Shown here: in pieces, positions 43,104 to 53,847 of the stretch | Numbering within the stretch: position 1 is the stretch's first letter | How the letters are laid out: each line of letters begins with the position of its first letter | Origin: Tupaia tana | Taxonomy: Eukaryota > Chordata > Mammalia > Scandentia > Tupaiidae | Length of the DNA stretch: 64,000 nt | Direction of reading: 5' to 3' | Assembly: GCA_026018925.1 (NCBI GenBank) | Contig: JAKSZU010000009.1 | Location: 34,828,583 to 34,892,582 of the forward strand | Notes under the pieces: model-generated | Seen by the model: only the letters and a program-made list of their open reading frames with translations | Databases searched by the model: none | Told to the model about the DNA's origin: nothing | Translations under genes and position numbers: made by a program

Positions 43104-43411
43104 AGTCAGGGTTCTCTAGTGAGGTAGAACCAATAGGTTATGCACAGATGTGTGAGGAGATCTATTGGGGTAATCATCTCCTATGACTGTGGAGGCTGAG
43201 GAGTTTCACTACAGGGCATCTACCAGCTGGACATCCTGGGATGCTGGCAGCATTGCTCGCTCCAAGTCTACACGCCTTGGAGACAGGGATGCTGCTGATG
43301 AAACTCAGTCCAAGGCCAAAAACCTGAGAACTTGGGGACTGTTGGCATGAGTCCTGGAATCCAAAGGCAGGTGAGCCTTGAGTTCTGATGTCTGAGGCAT
43401 CAGAAATCTAT

Positions 43412-43452
<41 letters not shown>

Positions 43453-44545
43453 GACACCCTTGTCGATTAGATTGGGCCAGCTCACAATCTACGTGAAGAA
43501 GGTAGATCTCCACCTAGCTAACTTAGGCTCACAGAGTTTTAATTTCTTCATCTTCTTCCTCTTTTTCTTTTCTTTCTTTTTTTTTTAACATTTAATTACT
43601 GTTCATCTTTACAGCACACAAAATGAGTTTTCCCAGCATGAATGCACTGTATGTCCAATCAAAGATATTACCATACACATTATCATCAACAGATAATTTT
43701 CCATTTTTTAATCTGTTTTGCTTTTTTTGCCCTTGATTCCTTTCCTCTTTCACTCCCATTACCCACCCTCCTCCCACACTGTCTCCAGTATCCACAGTTG
43801 TTCTCTGTGCCTTTATATGGTCCAATCTTTCAGTTTCTGCCATAGACTGTGGATATTCGATACATATTAAGTGGGGACATACAATGCCTGTCTTTCAAAG
43901 TCTTACTTGCTTCACTTAGCATTAAATATTCCATATTTGTCCACTTTCTATCGAATGCCAGAGTCTCTCTTTTTTTTATGGCTGAGTAGTAGTTCATAGT
44001 GTATATGTGCTACACGTTTTCAATCCACTGATCTTTCCTTGGACATTTGAGTCAATTCCATGTCTTAACAATTGTGAATAATGCTGTAATAAACACAGAT
44101 GTGCAAGTGTTTTTCCAAATGAGTGTATTTCTATCCTTTGGGTAGGTACCCAGGAAGGAATTGCTGGATCATATTGTAGTTCCATCTGTAGGTTTTTGAG
44201 GAAACTCCATATTGTTCTCCACAGTGGCTGTACTAATTTACATTCCCATCAACAATATAGGAGAGACCCCTTTTCACTGCAGCCTCACCAACACTTATTC
44301 TTTATTTTTGTAATTTTAGCCATTCTGACTGGGATTAGGTGGTATCTCATTGTGATTTTGGTTTGCATCTCCCTTATGATAAGGTATGTTGAGCATTTTT
44401 CCATATGCTTCTTGGTCAGAGTCACATGCTAATCTCTTCTGGAAACACCATTATTCTGGAAACACCTAGAATAATGCTTTATCAAGTTTCTAGATGTTCC
44501 TTAGCGCAGTCACATTGACACCCAAAACGAACCATCACAATCATT
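43104..44545. repeat. Ancient repeat (LTR-like, family uncertain), split by L1
   Basis: attagtcagggttctctagt, ggtagaaccaataggttatg, gactgtggaggctgagga and gatgtctgaggcatcaga, then (CT)n at 43415-43449. After the L1, atgctaatctcttctggaaa, ataatgctttatcaagtttc and gcagtcacattgacacccaa complete the element. It resembles antisense MaLR-like LTR sequence. Confidence 0.6.
43570..44427 (-). repeat. L1, 5' truncated, reverse, nested
   Basis: T-run (reverse tail), 3' UTR, then antisense ORF2 terminal region: atggctgagtagtagttcat, acattgagtc-type tccttggacatttgagtcaa, gtgaataatgctgtaataaa, atcctttgggtaggtaccca, ggaattgctggatcatattg, cacagtggctgtactaattt and ttttagccattctgactggg. These are unmistakable L1 landmarks. 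Confidence 0.93.
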
Positions 44546-44604
44546 ATTATATTTTGGTGAAGTAAGCCCAAGAGCTTGTTGACCCAGTTTTTTGTTATTG
44601 TTAT

Positions 44605-44823
44605 TTTTTGTTTTAGAGGGGAAATGAGAAAAGACCCCTCTCCCCAGAGGGATTGCTTCTTTTCCATTTTCTTCCTAGGATTTTGGGCACGCGCACGTGC
44701 ACCCGCACACACACACACGCGCGCGTCAGGCGTGTTTTCTAAGATACTGGCTCCAGGACTTGAACTGTGCATTTGGCCATGTGAGATCTAGCCGCCTTAA
44801 CTACCATGTTACCAGCTGGCCCC
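44605..44823 (-). repeat. SINE-C, reverse
   Basis: gttttagaggggaaatgaga, attttcttcctaggattttg, an alternating CA/CG tract, ttttctaagatactggctcc and head ending gttaccagctggcccc. Confidence 0.83.
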
Positions 44824-44864
44824 AAAGGTCCAGATTCTAAATGTTCACACTATTGTCCTCTTTC

Positions 44865-45115
44865 CTTTAGAGGAAGATGGGAGATGACAAGTATGAATGC
44901 CAACTCTGCTACTAAGTAGCTATGAGACCTTCAGTAAGCCATTCAATTTCACTACACTGAAATTTCCAGATCTGCAAAATGAAGAGACTAATGGTTTCTG
45001 TTTCATAACACTGTTGAGAAGATTACATGAAACACTGGGGAAAGGCACTTAACCCAGTGCCTGAGGAACATAGTAAGCATACATTAGAAATTAGCTATTA
45101 GAATTACAGAGTTAG
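44865..45115 (+). repeat. MIR element
   Basis: tgctactaagtagctatgag, agccattcaatttcactaca, gatctgcaaaatgaagagac, tgttgagaagattacatgaa and aacccagtgcctgaggaaca are ordered MIR features. Confidence 0.85.
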
Positions 45116-45166
45116 TTTCTACCATTGCCGTCCTCTTCTCGTATCACCTTTCTTGCTCCTATTTCT

Positions 45167-45454
45167 TTCTTTCTTTCTTCTTCTTTTTTTTTTTTTTTTT
45201 TTGAGAGGTCTTTGCTATAGGGTGCATGTGCTCACCAGACAGACAGAGAGAGACAGAGAGACAGAAAGTGAGAAATCACCCCTCAGGGGGGATGGCCACA
45301 CCGCAATCCCTTCTCCATTCTCCTCTCCGGATCTTGGGCACGTACACACACACGCCTGGCATGAGTTTTAAGCCACCGGGTCTGGGACTCGAACCGCAGT
45401 CGACTACATGGGAGTCCTGCGACATAGCCATTGTGCTAACTGCTGGTCCCCTCT
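45167..45454 (-). repeat. SINE-A, reverse
   Basis: Long T-run, tgagaggtctttgctatagg, gggggatggccacaccgcaa and head ending taactgctggtcccct. TSD ctcctatttct at 45156-45166 and 45455-45465. Confidence 0.93.
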
Positions 45455-45465
45455 CTCCTATTTCT

Positions 45466-46995
45466 GAGGCTCTGTTCAGACGAAGCAAAAATACTATTGG
45501 ACCAGAACCATCTCTTTATCCCTAAAAAGACCTCTTTTCTACTTTATTATACAGGCAGTTAGACTCCTTTGACTGTTTCCTCCTTCTTCCCCCACTTCAG
45601 AATATACCTTTGGACTTTGGCTTTTATCACCAAAAAGGTCCAGAATGGTGGTATACTAGATAGAAGAGCAGGATCCCTCCTATAACCCCCAGGTAAATTC
45701 TTCTATCTGTCCCCCATGTGAATTATGTATTATATATTTTTAAGTAGTTATTTTCCCTTCATTCAATACAATGTATCAATAAAGATGAGATTTCAGGCAT
45801 AAGCCTCAGACCAAGAGGCCTCATTAACTACACTGAATCCTCCCTACCTTCATCAATTTCAATCTACAAGTGCCTGTGACCCATTAATGTCAGCTGCAAC
45901 GTGCTCAGCCTCAGACAATTTCCACCAGTCTGTATGAGGAGGCTTTGGCCTTCAGGTTTATTCATGCCAGTATGATCCACAAAACCAACCTTCAGGCTAG
46001 CCTGTGTGGGGAAAGAGAAAATGTGTGTACGTGGTGGGGTGAGGGTGAGGAAGAGCAGAAATCAATGAACTTATAAAGCACATGCTTGCCAGGTTATAAG
46101 AAGCATTAAACTAAACAGCCCGAACAGTCCATTTGCTGAAAAGACATTTAATTATTTCAGCAAGAACTAGTCAGAGATGAGAGCCCATAAAATAAACAAA
46201 GAGACACTAGCATTTGATTTTAATATCTTTCTATTTTGCCACAGGCCACAATTTAATTAAAATTCTGAGTAGAAATTTTAAGACGACACATTCTCCTCCC
46301 TAGCGGCCAGACAATGGAGATAAACCATCCCCCATGTTCCTGGAATTGTGTTTTAGCTAAGTGCCCAGAGCTAGGCGAGCTTTGCCAGCTGCCCCCACCC
46401 CCACCTCTCAATAACGAAGGCATTGATGAGAGATGTTTGCAGTCGCTAAGCTCTATGTTTTAAATTGGGGCCAAGTGCCCATGGGTCATAGACAGTTTGC
46501 TATTTATTTTAGAGAAAAATGCAGAACTTATTATTGAAAAACCAATCAAAAGAGATAGAGACAAGTGTATGTATTGGGGAGAGCCATGGTTTTATTGATG
46601 TGACTTTCATTGGTCGAGTGAGTGCTGAATCAGAATTCAGGAATCCAGAGCTAGCCCAGGCTTTAATAGTTACAAATTGTATTTTAAACCTCTCGCCACT
46701 TCAACTTTGTGAAATGGGATAGGATAGGCCAGTGATTTCTTAAGGTCTTTCCAGCTCTAATATGCCATGTTTGGAATATAGTAAGATAAATATGGCCTTA
46801 TAAGAGAAATGACCACAAACCCAAATGTTTTGGAAATGATGGCAGTTCTTCCAACTATGTTGATCCAGATCCCAGAGGAAATGACACAAACACAGCTATT
46901 TTTTTTTTTTTTTTGGTGTTATTGTTAACATTCAGTGACTAGAGCAATGCCTGGTTCATAGTAGTTGCTAAATACATCTTTGTTGGTTGACTATG
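45466..46995. other. Repeat-poor stretch; possible conserved element
   Basis: Mostly single-copy-looking. The part at 46100-46500 (cacaggccacaatttaatta, acattctcctccctagcgg, tgcagtcgctaagctctatg) has complex composition without repeat similarity. No coding frame is supported. A MIR-like scrap may lie at 46610-46780. Confidence 0.45.
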
Positions 46996-46998
46996 AGA

Positions 46999-47115
46999 GT
47001 CGGCAAAAGTTTATGGAAAATTGGTATTATGAGAGAACCATGCATGGATTGCAAAATATTTTTGCACCAAAATAAACTTGTACTTTAATTCCATTTTTCT
47101 ACTAATTTTTAAGGT
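46999..47115. mobile_element. Mariner-type MITE
   Basis: gtcggcaaaagtttatggaa at one end and aattccatttttctactaat at the other form decayed inverted repeats around gcatggattgcaaaatattt and tgcaccaaaataaacttgta. It lacks a transposase. Confidence 0.6.
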
Positions 47116-47147
47116 ATTTTAAAATTTATTTTGTTTATAATGGAGAA

Positions 47148-47200
47148 CATATATGCTTGCATGAGAGAGAGAGAGAGAGAGAGAGTGAGAGAGTGTGTAC
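47148..47200 (-). repeat. Truncated reverse SINE scrap
   Basis: gagaacatatatgcttgcat followed by a GA tract is the 3' end of a reverse SINE-C. Body and head are absent. Confidence 0.5.
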
Positions 47201-47207
47201 CTACCCC

Positions 47208-47452
47208 ACAATGCAATGACTAAGTGCTCTATGTAGAAAGGCAGTTCCTACATGGCTTTCTGTAGATTGAATCCCGGCCCTGGTGGCTTGGGAAACACAT
47301 CAGGTGCCATGTACATGCATGCCTAAAATCCCAACAGGATGGAGAAATAGAGAAGGGATTGTGGCATGACCATGCCTCATTGGGAAGGTGCATGCTCACC
47401 TGCTCACTCTCTTCCTGGCAAATGCATGTGCCCACTGACAATAAAAAAAAAA
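47208..47452 (+). repeat. SINE-C
   Basis: cacaatgcaatgactaagtg head, tgaatcccggccctggtggc, gatggagaaatagagaaggg and gtgcccactgacaataaaaa. Confidence 0.83.
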
Positions 47453-47457
47453 TGTTA

Positions 47458-47705
47458 TTGGAACCAGCAGATGGTATAAAGGTTATATCACTGGACTCCC
47501 ACATGGCTAACTGTGGTTTGAGTCCTGGACCTGCTGGCTTGAAACTCACACTGGGTATGTATGTGTTCATATCCAATATTCTGAGAGGAGAATGGAAGGG
47601 AAGGGATTGTGGTATGGCCATACTCCCTGGGGAGTAATTTCTTGCTTTTTGTCCCTCTGTCTCTCCGGCAAGTGCAGGCATCCTATAATAAAATTTTCTC
47701 TCTCT
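47458..47705 (+). repeat. SINE-B
   Basis: tggaaccagcagatggtata head, gtttgagtcctggacctgct, gaatggaagggaagggattg and gcatcctataataaaatttt. Directly follows the previous SINE-C. Confidence 0.87.
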
Positions 47706-47739
47706 AAAAAAAGTGACAGATATTAAAAAATAAAAGAGA

Positions 47740-48005
47740 GAGGGACAAGCAGGTGGTGTAGTGGTTAAGGTGTTGTACTCCCGCATGGTTGACCACTGTT
47801 TGAGTTCCACACCTGGAGGCTTGAAACTCATGCAGGGTGCATGTGTGTGTGTGTGTGTGCCCAAAATCCCAAGAAGAGAATGGAGGAGAAGGGATTGTGG
47901 CATGGCCATCCCCCCTGGGGAGGAGGTGGTTTCTCACATCTGTTTGTCTCTCTGCAAGCGCATGCATCATATAGCAAAAATCTCTCTCAAAAAAAAAGAA
48001 AAAAA
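47740..48005 (+). repeat. SINE-B
   Basis: gggacaagcaggtggtgtag head, tttgagttccacacctggag, short TG run, gaatggaggagaagggattg and gcatcatatagcaaaaatct. Confidence 0.88.
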
Positions 48006-48009
48006 AGGA

Positions 48010-48210
48010 AGAGAGATAGAAGTACCCCTGACAGGGTCCCATCATGTTACAATACCCTTTCAGTGGCCCTTCAGTTCTTCAGGATCTTGTGTACATGTGT
48101 ATGCCTGGCATGTTTTCAGGTTGACTCTAGGGTCTGAACTTACAGTCAGCCATATAGTTTCCAGCACTGCAGTTCAGTTTACTACCAACTTTCCCACCAG
48201 GCTGGGCCAA
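48010..48210 (-). repeat. SINE-C, reverse
   Basis: gtacccctgacagggtccca, tcttcaggatcttgtgtaca, ttttcaggttgactctaggg and head ending cccaccaggctgggcc. Confidence 0.78.
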
Positions 48211-48334
48211 ACTCTCTGTTTTAATCACCTACCATCCCAGCCCATGTTGTGATATGATTTGAGATGTTTTGATGTACTTGGGAGAAAATCTGCTTAATAA
48301 AAAAAATATGTTAAATTGTAGGCCATTATTTTCT

Positions 48335-48620
48335 CTGTCTCTCTATCTCTGTCTCTGTCTGTCTCTCTCTCTTCTTGCTATAGTACGCGTACACTAGCAG
48401 GAGACAGAGACAGACACAAAGAGAGGGAAAGTGAGAAAACACCCCCTGGGGAGAATGGCCATACCACATTCTTTTTTTCCTCCATTCTCCTCTTAGGATT
48501 TTGGGCATGCACACACATGCCCCCAGCAAGTTTTGAAGCCGCCAGATCCAGGACTCGAACCACATAGTTGGCCCTGTGGGATTCAGCAGCCTTAACATCT
48601 GTACCATCTGCTGGGCTGGC
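48335..48620 (-). repeat. SINE-B/C, reverse
   Basis: cttgctatagtacgcgtaca, acaccccctggggagaatgg, ccattctcctcttaggattt and head ending taccatctgctgggctggcc. Confidence 0.86.
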
Positions 48621-49045
48621 CATTACATTTTGACTTGCTTTTTCTGTTAGTAAATTGCCATCAAGAGGTATTTTTAAATGTTATCTATATTACCAAGTAG
48701 GTAAAATCCTAGGGAGAGCAATAATTTGTATCCTACCTTGGCATAGGTTGTATGCTTTCATTTAATCTAATGTATAAAAAACCCAATGGTTTGAAGATGA
48801 ATTCTGTCACATTCTTACTTTTCAATCATTTATTTATATTTATAGTAAAAGGTAAATGTATTATTTAAGTATTTAATTTTCCTCTTTTACTTTGACAGTT
48901 CAGGAAGCTTCTCTGAACCTGAGAAAGCCTTTAGGTTGTAAACTCCACCCTTTATCAGCAGGAATCATAAAATCTCTGAGTTTAAGTCATAAGAGTTATT
49001 TTGGCCAACCTCTCAGCTGATGCTTGGCTCCTTTTTACAACACCT
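48621..49045. other. Short unassigned stretch
   Basis: AT-rich sequence without a repeat I can name. Possible ancient fragment around 48890-49045. Confidence 0.35.
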
Positions 49046-49571
49046 TCAATGGAATAATACTTTCTGGCAATGGTTCAGGTCTCTGTCATCTTTAATACAG
49101 CCTACTGTAACTATGGTTCCCCTGTAGCTACTCTATTTTCTTTCTTCCCACTTTAGCTAAGCTTCTAAACTGCTTGCCTCTCCTTTCTCACTCCCTGATC
49201 ACTCAGTGTGGTATGATCTAGCATTTATACTTTTCTCACTAAGGTCATCAGTGACCTCCATATTGCCAAACCAATGGATACTGTTTTTGTCTTGCAATGC
49301 ATTACAGCATATGAAATATTAACTACTCCCTACTTGAAAATCGTCCCTCTTTTTGCTACTGTGGCAGTCTTTTGTCCTTCTTTATCACTCTTAGCTCATT
49401 TTCTGGCTCCTCTTTCTTAGCTGAAACCTTCAACCTTGTTGTCTCTTAAGACTGTAACCTTGACCTTGTACTCTATTCTGTACTCCCTTCTTGGGCATCT
49501 CAACCACTATCATTTGTATACATATGACTCCCAAAGTTATCTTAAGTCCAGATCTCCCTTCTTTCTTTCTT

Positions 49572-49799
49572 TTTTTTTTTAAAGTATATATATTTATTTC
49601 TTCCATGAGAGAAGGAGGCAGATGGATAGAGAGCTAGCACCTCCAACAGAATCTTCACTCTGTAATTCATCTCAGTCTCAGTGGACCTGAATCATAGGCA
49701 CATATACATGTCTGGCATGCTCAAGGAGGTCCCAGGATATGAATACAGAACTTTTTTCATGGATCCAATTGTATTATGATGGAGCCACTGTCTGGCCCT
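49572..49799 (-). repeat. SINE-E, reverse, in L2
   Basis: cttccatgagagaaggaggc, aacagaatcttcactctgta, catgctcaaggaggtcccag and head ending gagccactgtctggccc. The L2 words ccagatctccctt / gcccagatctcact flank this region. Confidence 0.82.
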
Positions 49800-49821
49800 G
49801 AGCCCAGATCTCACTTTTTTC

Positions 49822-49996
49822 CCCCTAAAGAATTATGTTATTTAACTTTACTTATTTGTTTGTTTGTTTATTTTAATTTGACCAGATGAGAGAGAGAGGG
49901 GGAAAGTGAGAAAGCAAGCTGCCAGGTCTGGTACTCGAACCATGGTCGACCATGTGGAAGTCCATTGTCCAGTCCACAACACCACCTGCAAACCCC
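49822..49996 (-). repeat. SINE-D, reverse, in L2
   Basis: ttaatttgaccagatgagag, aaagcaagctgccaggtctg, gtactcgaaccatggtcgac and head ending accacctgcaaacccc. The L2 text ccagatctccctt resumes right after. Confidence 0.88.
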
Positions 49997-50157
49997 TCCA
50001 GATCTCCCTTCTAATCTAAAAACCTACATATTTGATTGCTTATAGAACATCTACACCTAGATAGGCACCTCATCAGGTCCCACCTTCATTATTGCTTTAA
50101 TCCTCAGTCTCCCCTTATTTTATTAATATTAAGTTCTCTACACTGCTGGAAGATTAA

Positions 50158-50195
50158 GTTTTTTATTGGCCAGAGGGCACATGTGCCCTCTGGGG

Positions 50196-50243
<48 letters not shown>

Positions 50244-50429
50244 TCTCCCAGTGGGGCATGGTCACACAAGAATCCTTTGTCCATTTCTCCATTCCATTGT
50301 GATTTTGGGTGCACATACACACACAAACATGCCTGGCATGTTTGTCAAGCACTGGAGCTGCGATTTGAACCATGTTTGGCCATGTGGGATGTAGCTCCTT
50401 TAACCATAAGGTTTATAGGTCTGTCCCCG
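50158..50429 (-). repeat. SINE-C, reverse, with (AG)n, in L2
   Basis: ggccagagggcacatgtgcc, AG run at 50198-50241, ccattgtgattttgggtgca, gtttgtcaagcactggagct and a diverged head. Confidence 0.86.
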
Positions 50430-50675
50430 AGTAATGTTTTTAAAATACAAAGCTGATTGGGTCACTTCCTGGCTTAAAATTATTTCTTCATTGTCTATGA
50501 TATCAATCTAAACTTTGTAGGGCATATAAGGCCCATTTTGATCTTGCCTTTACCTTTTTCTCTACATTTATCTCCTTGTGCATCCATCCTTTTATTCTGT
50601 AGTCACACTGAACTACCTGAGTCCCCTAATAATTCCACATCATTTCATATATCAAAACCTTTGATCATGCTGTTC

Positions 50676-50886
50676 TATTTTTTTTTAAATTTTCATTATA
50701 CATGTGCGTACAGGATCTGACCACTCTGTGAGCCCCTCCAACCGCTAGCCCATCGAATCTTGGGCACTTGCATGCATGCCTGCTGTGTTTCAGGCTGACT
50801 GGGCTAGGGATTTGAGCTGCGGTTGCTATGTGGGATATGGCTTCTCTTGAGCAATGCATTACTGATGTGCCAAAGAGCTGGCCTCA
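50676..50886 (-). repeat. SINE-C, reverse, diverged, in L2
   Basis: atcgaatcttgggcacttgc, gtttcaggctgactgggcta, gggatttgagctgcggttgc and head ending gtgccaaagagctggcc. Confidence 0.78.
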
Positions 50887-51056
50887 GTTCCCTCTTTCAA
50901 AATGAACTTAAGCACAGCTTTCTCTAGGAAGATTTCCCTGACTCAGGTTCTCCTTCCTCTAGTCTCCCATTGTACCATTTATCAACCTTCATTATAGTTG
51001 ATATTGTATGATGATTGCTTCTATTGTATGTTGGTTGATTAAATACTTATTTCTCA

Positions 51057-51289
51057 GGGGCTGGACAGTGGTGCAGCAGTAAAATGTTAAGCTCTGGAAG
51101 TCAGATGCACATGGAAGGGTTCTATGTTCACATCTGGAGACCTTGCTAAGTATGCCTGACATGTGTGTGTCCATGATTCAGGGCTGGCTGAGGCTGGGGT
51201 TGGATCACAGTGTCAAGATCCTGTTGGATGTGCCCTGTCTGTCTCACTCATGAAAGAGGTAAATAAATAAGCTAAAAAAATACCCTTGA
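51057..51289 (+). repeat. SINE-E, in L2
   Basis: ggggctggacagtggtgcag head, tgttcacatctggagacctt, gctggctgaggctggggttg, ttggatgtgccctgtctgtc and an A-rich end. The neighbouring L2 words aaatacttatttct recur after the next SINE (aaatacttattttct), which fits a TSD spanning the two SINEs. Confidence 0.84.
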
Positions 51290-51580
51290 GCCAGCCCTGT
51301 AGCACAGTGACTAAGGGAGCTGGGTCCCATATAGCTGACCGTGGTTCAAATCCTGGGCATTGTGGCTTGAAAGGCACACCAGGTGTGTGTGTGCGTGCAT
51401 GCCTAAAATTCTGACAGGAGGGAGGAATGGGGGGGGGGGGAAGATATGAAGCATGCTCATGCCCCACTGAGGGGGTGCTTTCTCTCTGTTTCTGTTTCTT
51501 TGTATTTATCTCTCTGTTTCTCTCTCGGGCAAGTGCAGGTACCGTCTGACAGTAAAATAAGTAAGTAAATAAATAAATAC
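51290..51580 (+). repeat. SINE-C, in L2
   Basis: gagccagccctgtagcacag head, gtggttcaaatcctgggcat, ttctgacaggagggaggaat, G-run, CT tract, ggtaccgtctgacagtaaaa and an (AAAT)n tail. Confidence 0.86.
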
Positions 51581-52165
51581 TTATTTTCTAGCTTCAGAGG
51601 TGAAGCAAGGAGTAGTTTGTTAGATGAGTGGACCTTTAGAGCAAGACACAAATTCACAGCCTATGGAAAAACCATATGCGAACTTTGATAATCTCCATTA
51701 ACCTGAGTTTGGAGAAGATAAAGGTGTATATTGCCTAACGTGAGGGAGGAAGTAAAGGTGACATTTTCTTTCTGCTTCAGTAATGCATGCTGTTGGCAGA
51801 ATAATAGATTGATTAGTTGGAATCATCCTAATAGCCTGTGGGCTCTTGTCAAAGTGGAGTCCTTTCTTGGCCACTGAGCAAAGTGACAACCCTTTGTCAG
51901 AGGGTTCTAACCCTCAGTGGCATGAGCCTTATTTGTGGTATATTGTCTCTGGCTATCCCACCTTCTTTTACTGACAGCTGGATGCCATCTTAATTGTTAC
52001 GAGAATGTAGGGTAGCCAGGAAGGTAGAGTCTAGGCAGCTTAAGCACGTTGAAGATAACAAAATCTTTAAGGACTAGGCTGTCCAAGTACATTGAGAGAG
52101 GTCAAGCATTTAGGGGCCAGAGTTCTCCAGACAAATAGAATTTCTAGTACTTAAAATAATATGAA
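51581..52165. other. Repeat-poor stretch
   Basis: Apparently single-copy sequence. No exon or named repeat is supported. Confidence 0.4.
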
Positions 52166-52169
52166 AAGA

Positions 52170-52440
52170 GGGCCAGCTGGTCGTGTGGTGGTTAAGGCAG
52201 CTTGATCCCATATGCCTGACTAAATGATTTGAGTTCTGGACCCAGTGATTCGAGAAACACACTGGGCATGTGTGTGTGCTTGCCCAAAATTTTAAAGGAG
52301 AATGGAAGAAAAGGGGTTGCAGCATGGCCATCCCCCTGGGGGTGCTTTCACTCTCTCCCTCTCTCTCTCTCTGTCTCTTTATCTCTCTGTCTGTCCCAGT
52401 GAGCACACATACTCCATTGCAAAATTACAAAAAACAAAAC
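52170..52440 (+). repeat. SINE-C
   Basis: gggccagctggtcgtgtggt head, atttgagttctggacccagt, gaatggaagaaaaggggttg, CT tract and cactccattgcaaaattac. Confidence 0.86.
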
Positions 52441-52454
52441 AAAACAAAACTATT

Positions 52455-52717
52455 TTTTTTTTTTGGAGAGGTTTTTGCTATAGGGCGTGTGCACTCGCCA
52501 GACAGACAGAGAGAGACATAGAGACAGAAAGCGAGAAATCACCCCCCAGAGGGGATGGTCACACCGCAATCCCTTCTCCTCCATTCTCCTCTTGGGATCT
52601 TGGGCACGCACGCACACGCGCCCAGCGTGAGTTTTAAGCCACCGGGTCCGGGACGTGAACCGCGGTCGACTACATGGGAGTCCAGCGACATAGCCGTTAC
52701 GCTAACTGCTGGTTCCC
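52455..52717 (-). repeat. SINE-A, reverse
   Basis: T-run, ggagaggtttttgctatagg, accccccagaggggatggtc and head ending taactgctggttccc. TSD aacaaaactatt lies on both sides and derives from the A/C-rich tail of the preceding SINE. Confidence 0.92.
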
Positions 52718-52749
52718 AACAAAACTATTATTTTATACAAGAATAAAAA

Positions 52750-52950
52750 TAGCAGTTATTTAATCACAGTGGGGGTGGGATTGATCTTGTGGTACACGGA
52801 GGTTTCTGGTATGCTAGAATACTTTATATCAATCTGGGCAGTAGTTACATGGGTGTATATATAAGTGAAAATTTATTGAACGGTTCACCTCAGATTTGTG
52901 CACTTTACTGTATGTATGTTATTTTCCAATAAAAGTTAAGAAATAAATGA
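52750..52950 (+). repeat. Old L1 3' end
   Basis: atcaatctgggcagtagtta, catgggtgtatatataagtg, aaaatttattgaacggttca, gatttgtgcactttactgta and ttttccaataaaagttaag form the classic end of old L1 elements. Confidence 0.8.
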
Positions 52951-53261
52951 GGGGAAATGTATATATCACTATATATAATTCTAGGGCCTAGAAGCTAGAT
53001 CCACATTTGTGGCTCTGAGACCTGAAATGCCAATCAAGAGTGTCTAATCACAGGAGCCAAATCCAAGAAGAGCCAGAGTCATCCAGGGGAGATCATTGTA
53101 AGGTGTGAGCATGCTGGCCAGAGACTTAGGTGGAGGCCATTTCTGAACAGCTTTGAATTACCTGTGACATAAATCTTTTTGGACTATGTCTTGTTGGCTT
53201 GTCCTTAAACTGGCTGCATACATTTCTCTGACTGTCAATTAACTTACTTAATCCTCCTAGA

Positions 53262-53495
53262 GATACAGCTGATCACAATAATACCTTACAGTTGTATAAT
53301 CCTTTAAAGTCCACAAAATGCTTCTGCACCCATTAAATTCTGACAACAATCCCATGAGAGGGTCACAGAATTTGTTAGCATTGTCATTTAACAGATAAAG
53401 AAATCAAGATCCGGAGTGTTAAGTATTCTGCCCAAGGTCACATAGGTAATAATTGGCAGAGTCAGAGATAAAACTCCTCTTTTGACTGCAAGTCA
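53262..53495 (-). repeat. MIR, reverse
   Basis: attctgacaacaatcccatg, catttaacagataaagaaat, gcccaaggtcacataggtaa and ttggcagagtcagagataaa are antisense MIR features. Confidence 0.85.
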
Positions 53496-53847
53496 AATTT
53501 ACTCTCTCTCTTTCTCTCTCTCTCTTTTTTTCTAAATCACACTGCAAATGCCTGGTAATGATTACCTTTCCCAAAGATATTTACCTTTTCATAGTGGAGT
53601 CTTAAAAATGTAAAAGTTTCTGAGATGTAGAAAATTGACTTTCTAATAGTGGGAATTTGTGCAGGAGGCAAGAGATATTTTGGGGCAGAAGGTTCTGTCC
53701 AGTTAGTCTCACAACATAGCTTGTTTTGGCAGCCTTGTCTGTGTTCTCCTGAGATTACCCCTGCTAGCTGAGCTATATACTATATGCTTTCTGGGCCAAT
53801 ATGCATGACACAGGATAGTCCTTTGCCTCTTGCTCTACTAATCAGAC

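Larger units (their letters stand above)
49050..51590 (+). repeat. L2 element, long, broken by six SINEs
   Basis: ctaaggtcatcagtgacctc, tcttgggcatctcaaccact, atacatatgactcccaaagt; after SINEs, gggtcacttcctggcttaaa, attgtctatgatatcaatct, gtcacactgaactacctgag and gatcatgctgttctattt; then gaagatttccctgactcagg and gtaccatttatcaaccttca. This is the order of a CR1-clade L2 3' region. It is fully decayed. Confidence 0.78.

Noticed and set aside
47229-47909. 226-codon minus-strand open frame, the longest in the window
   Set aside because: It spans three consecutive plus-strand SINEs. Its repeated phrases (PQSLLLHSPLGILGTHTH-like) are SINE-body translations seen dozens of times here.
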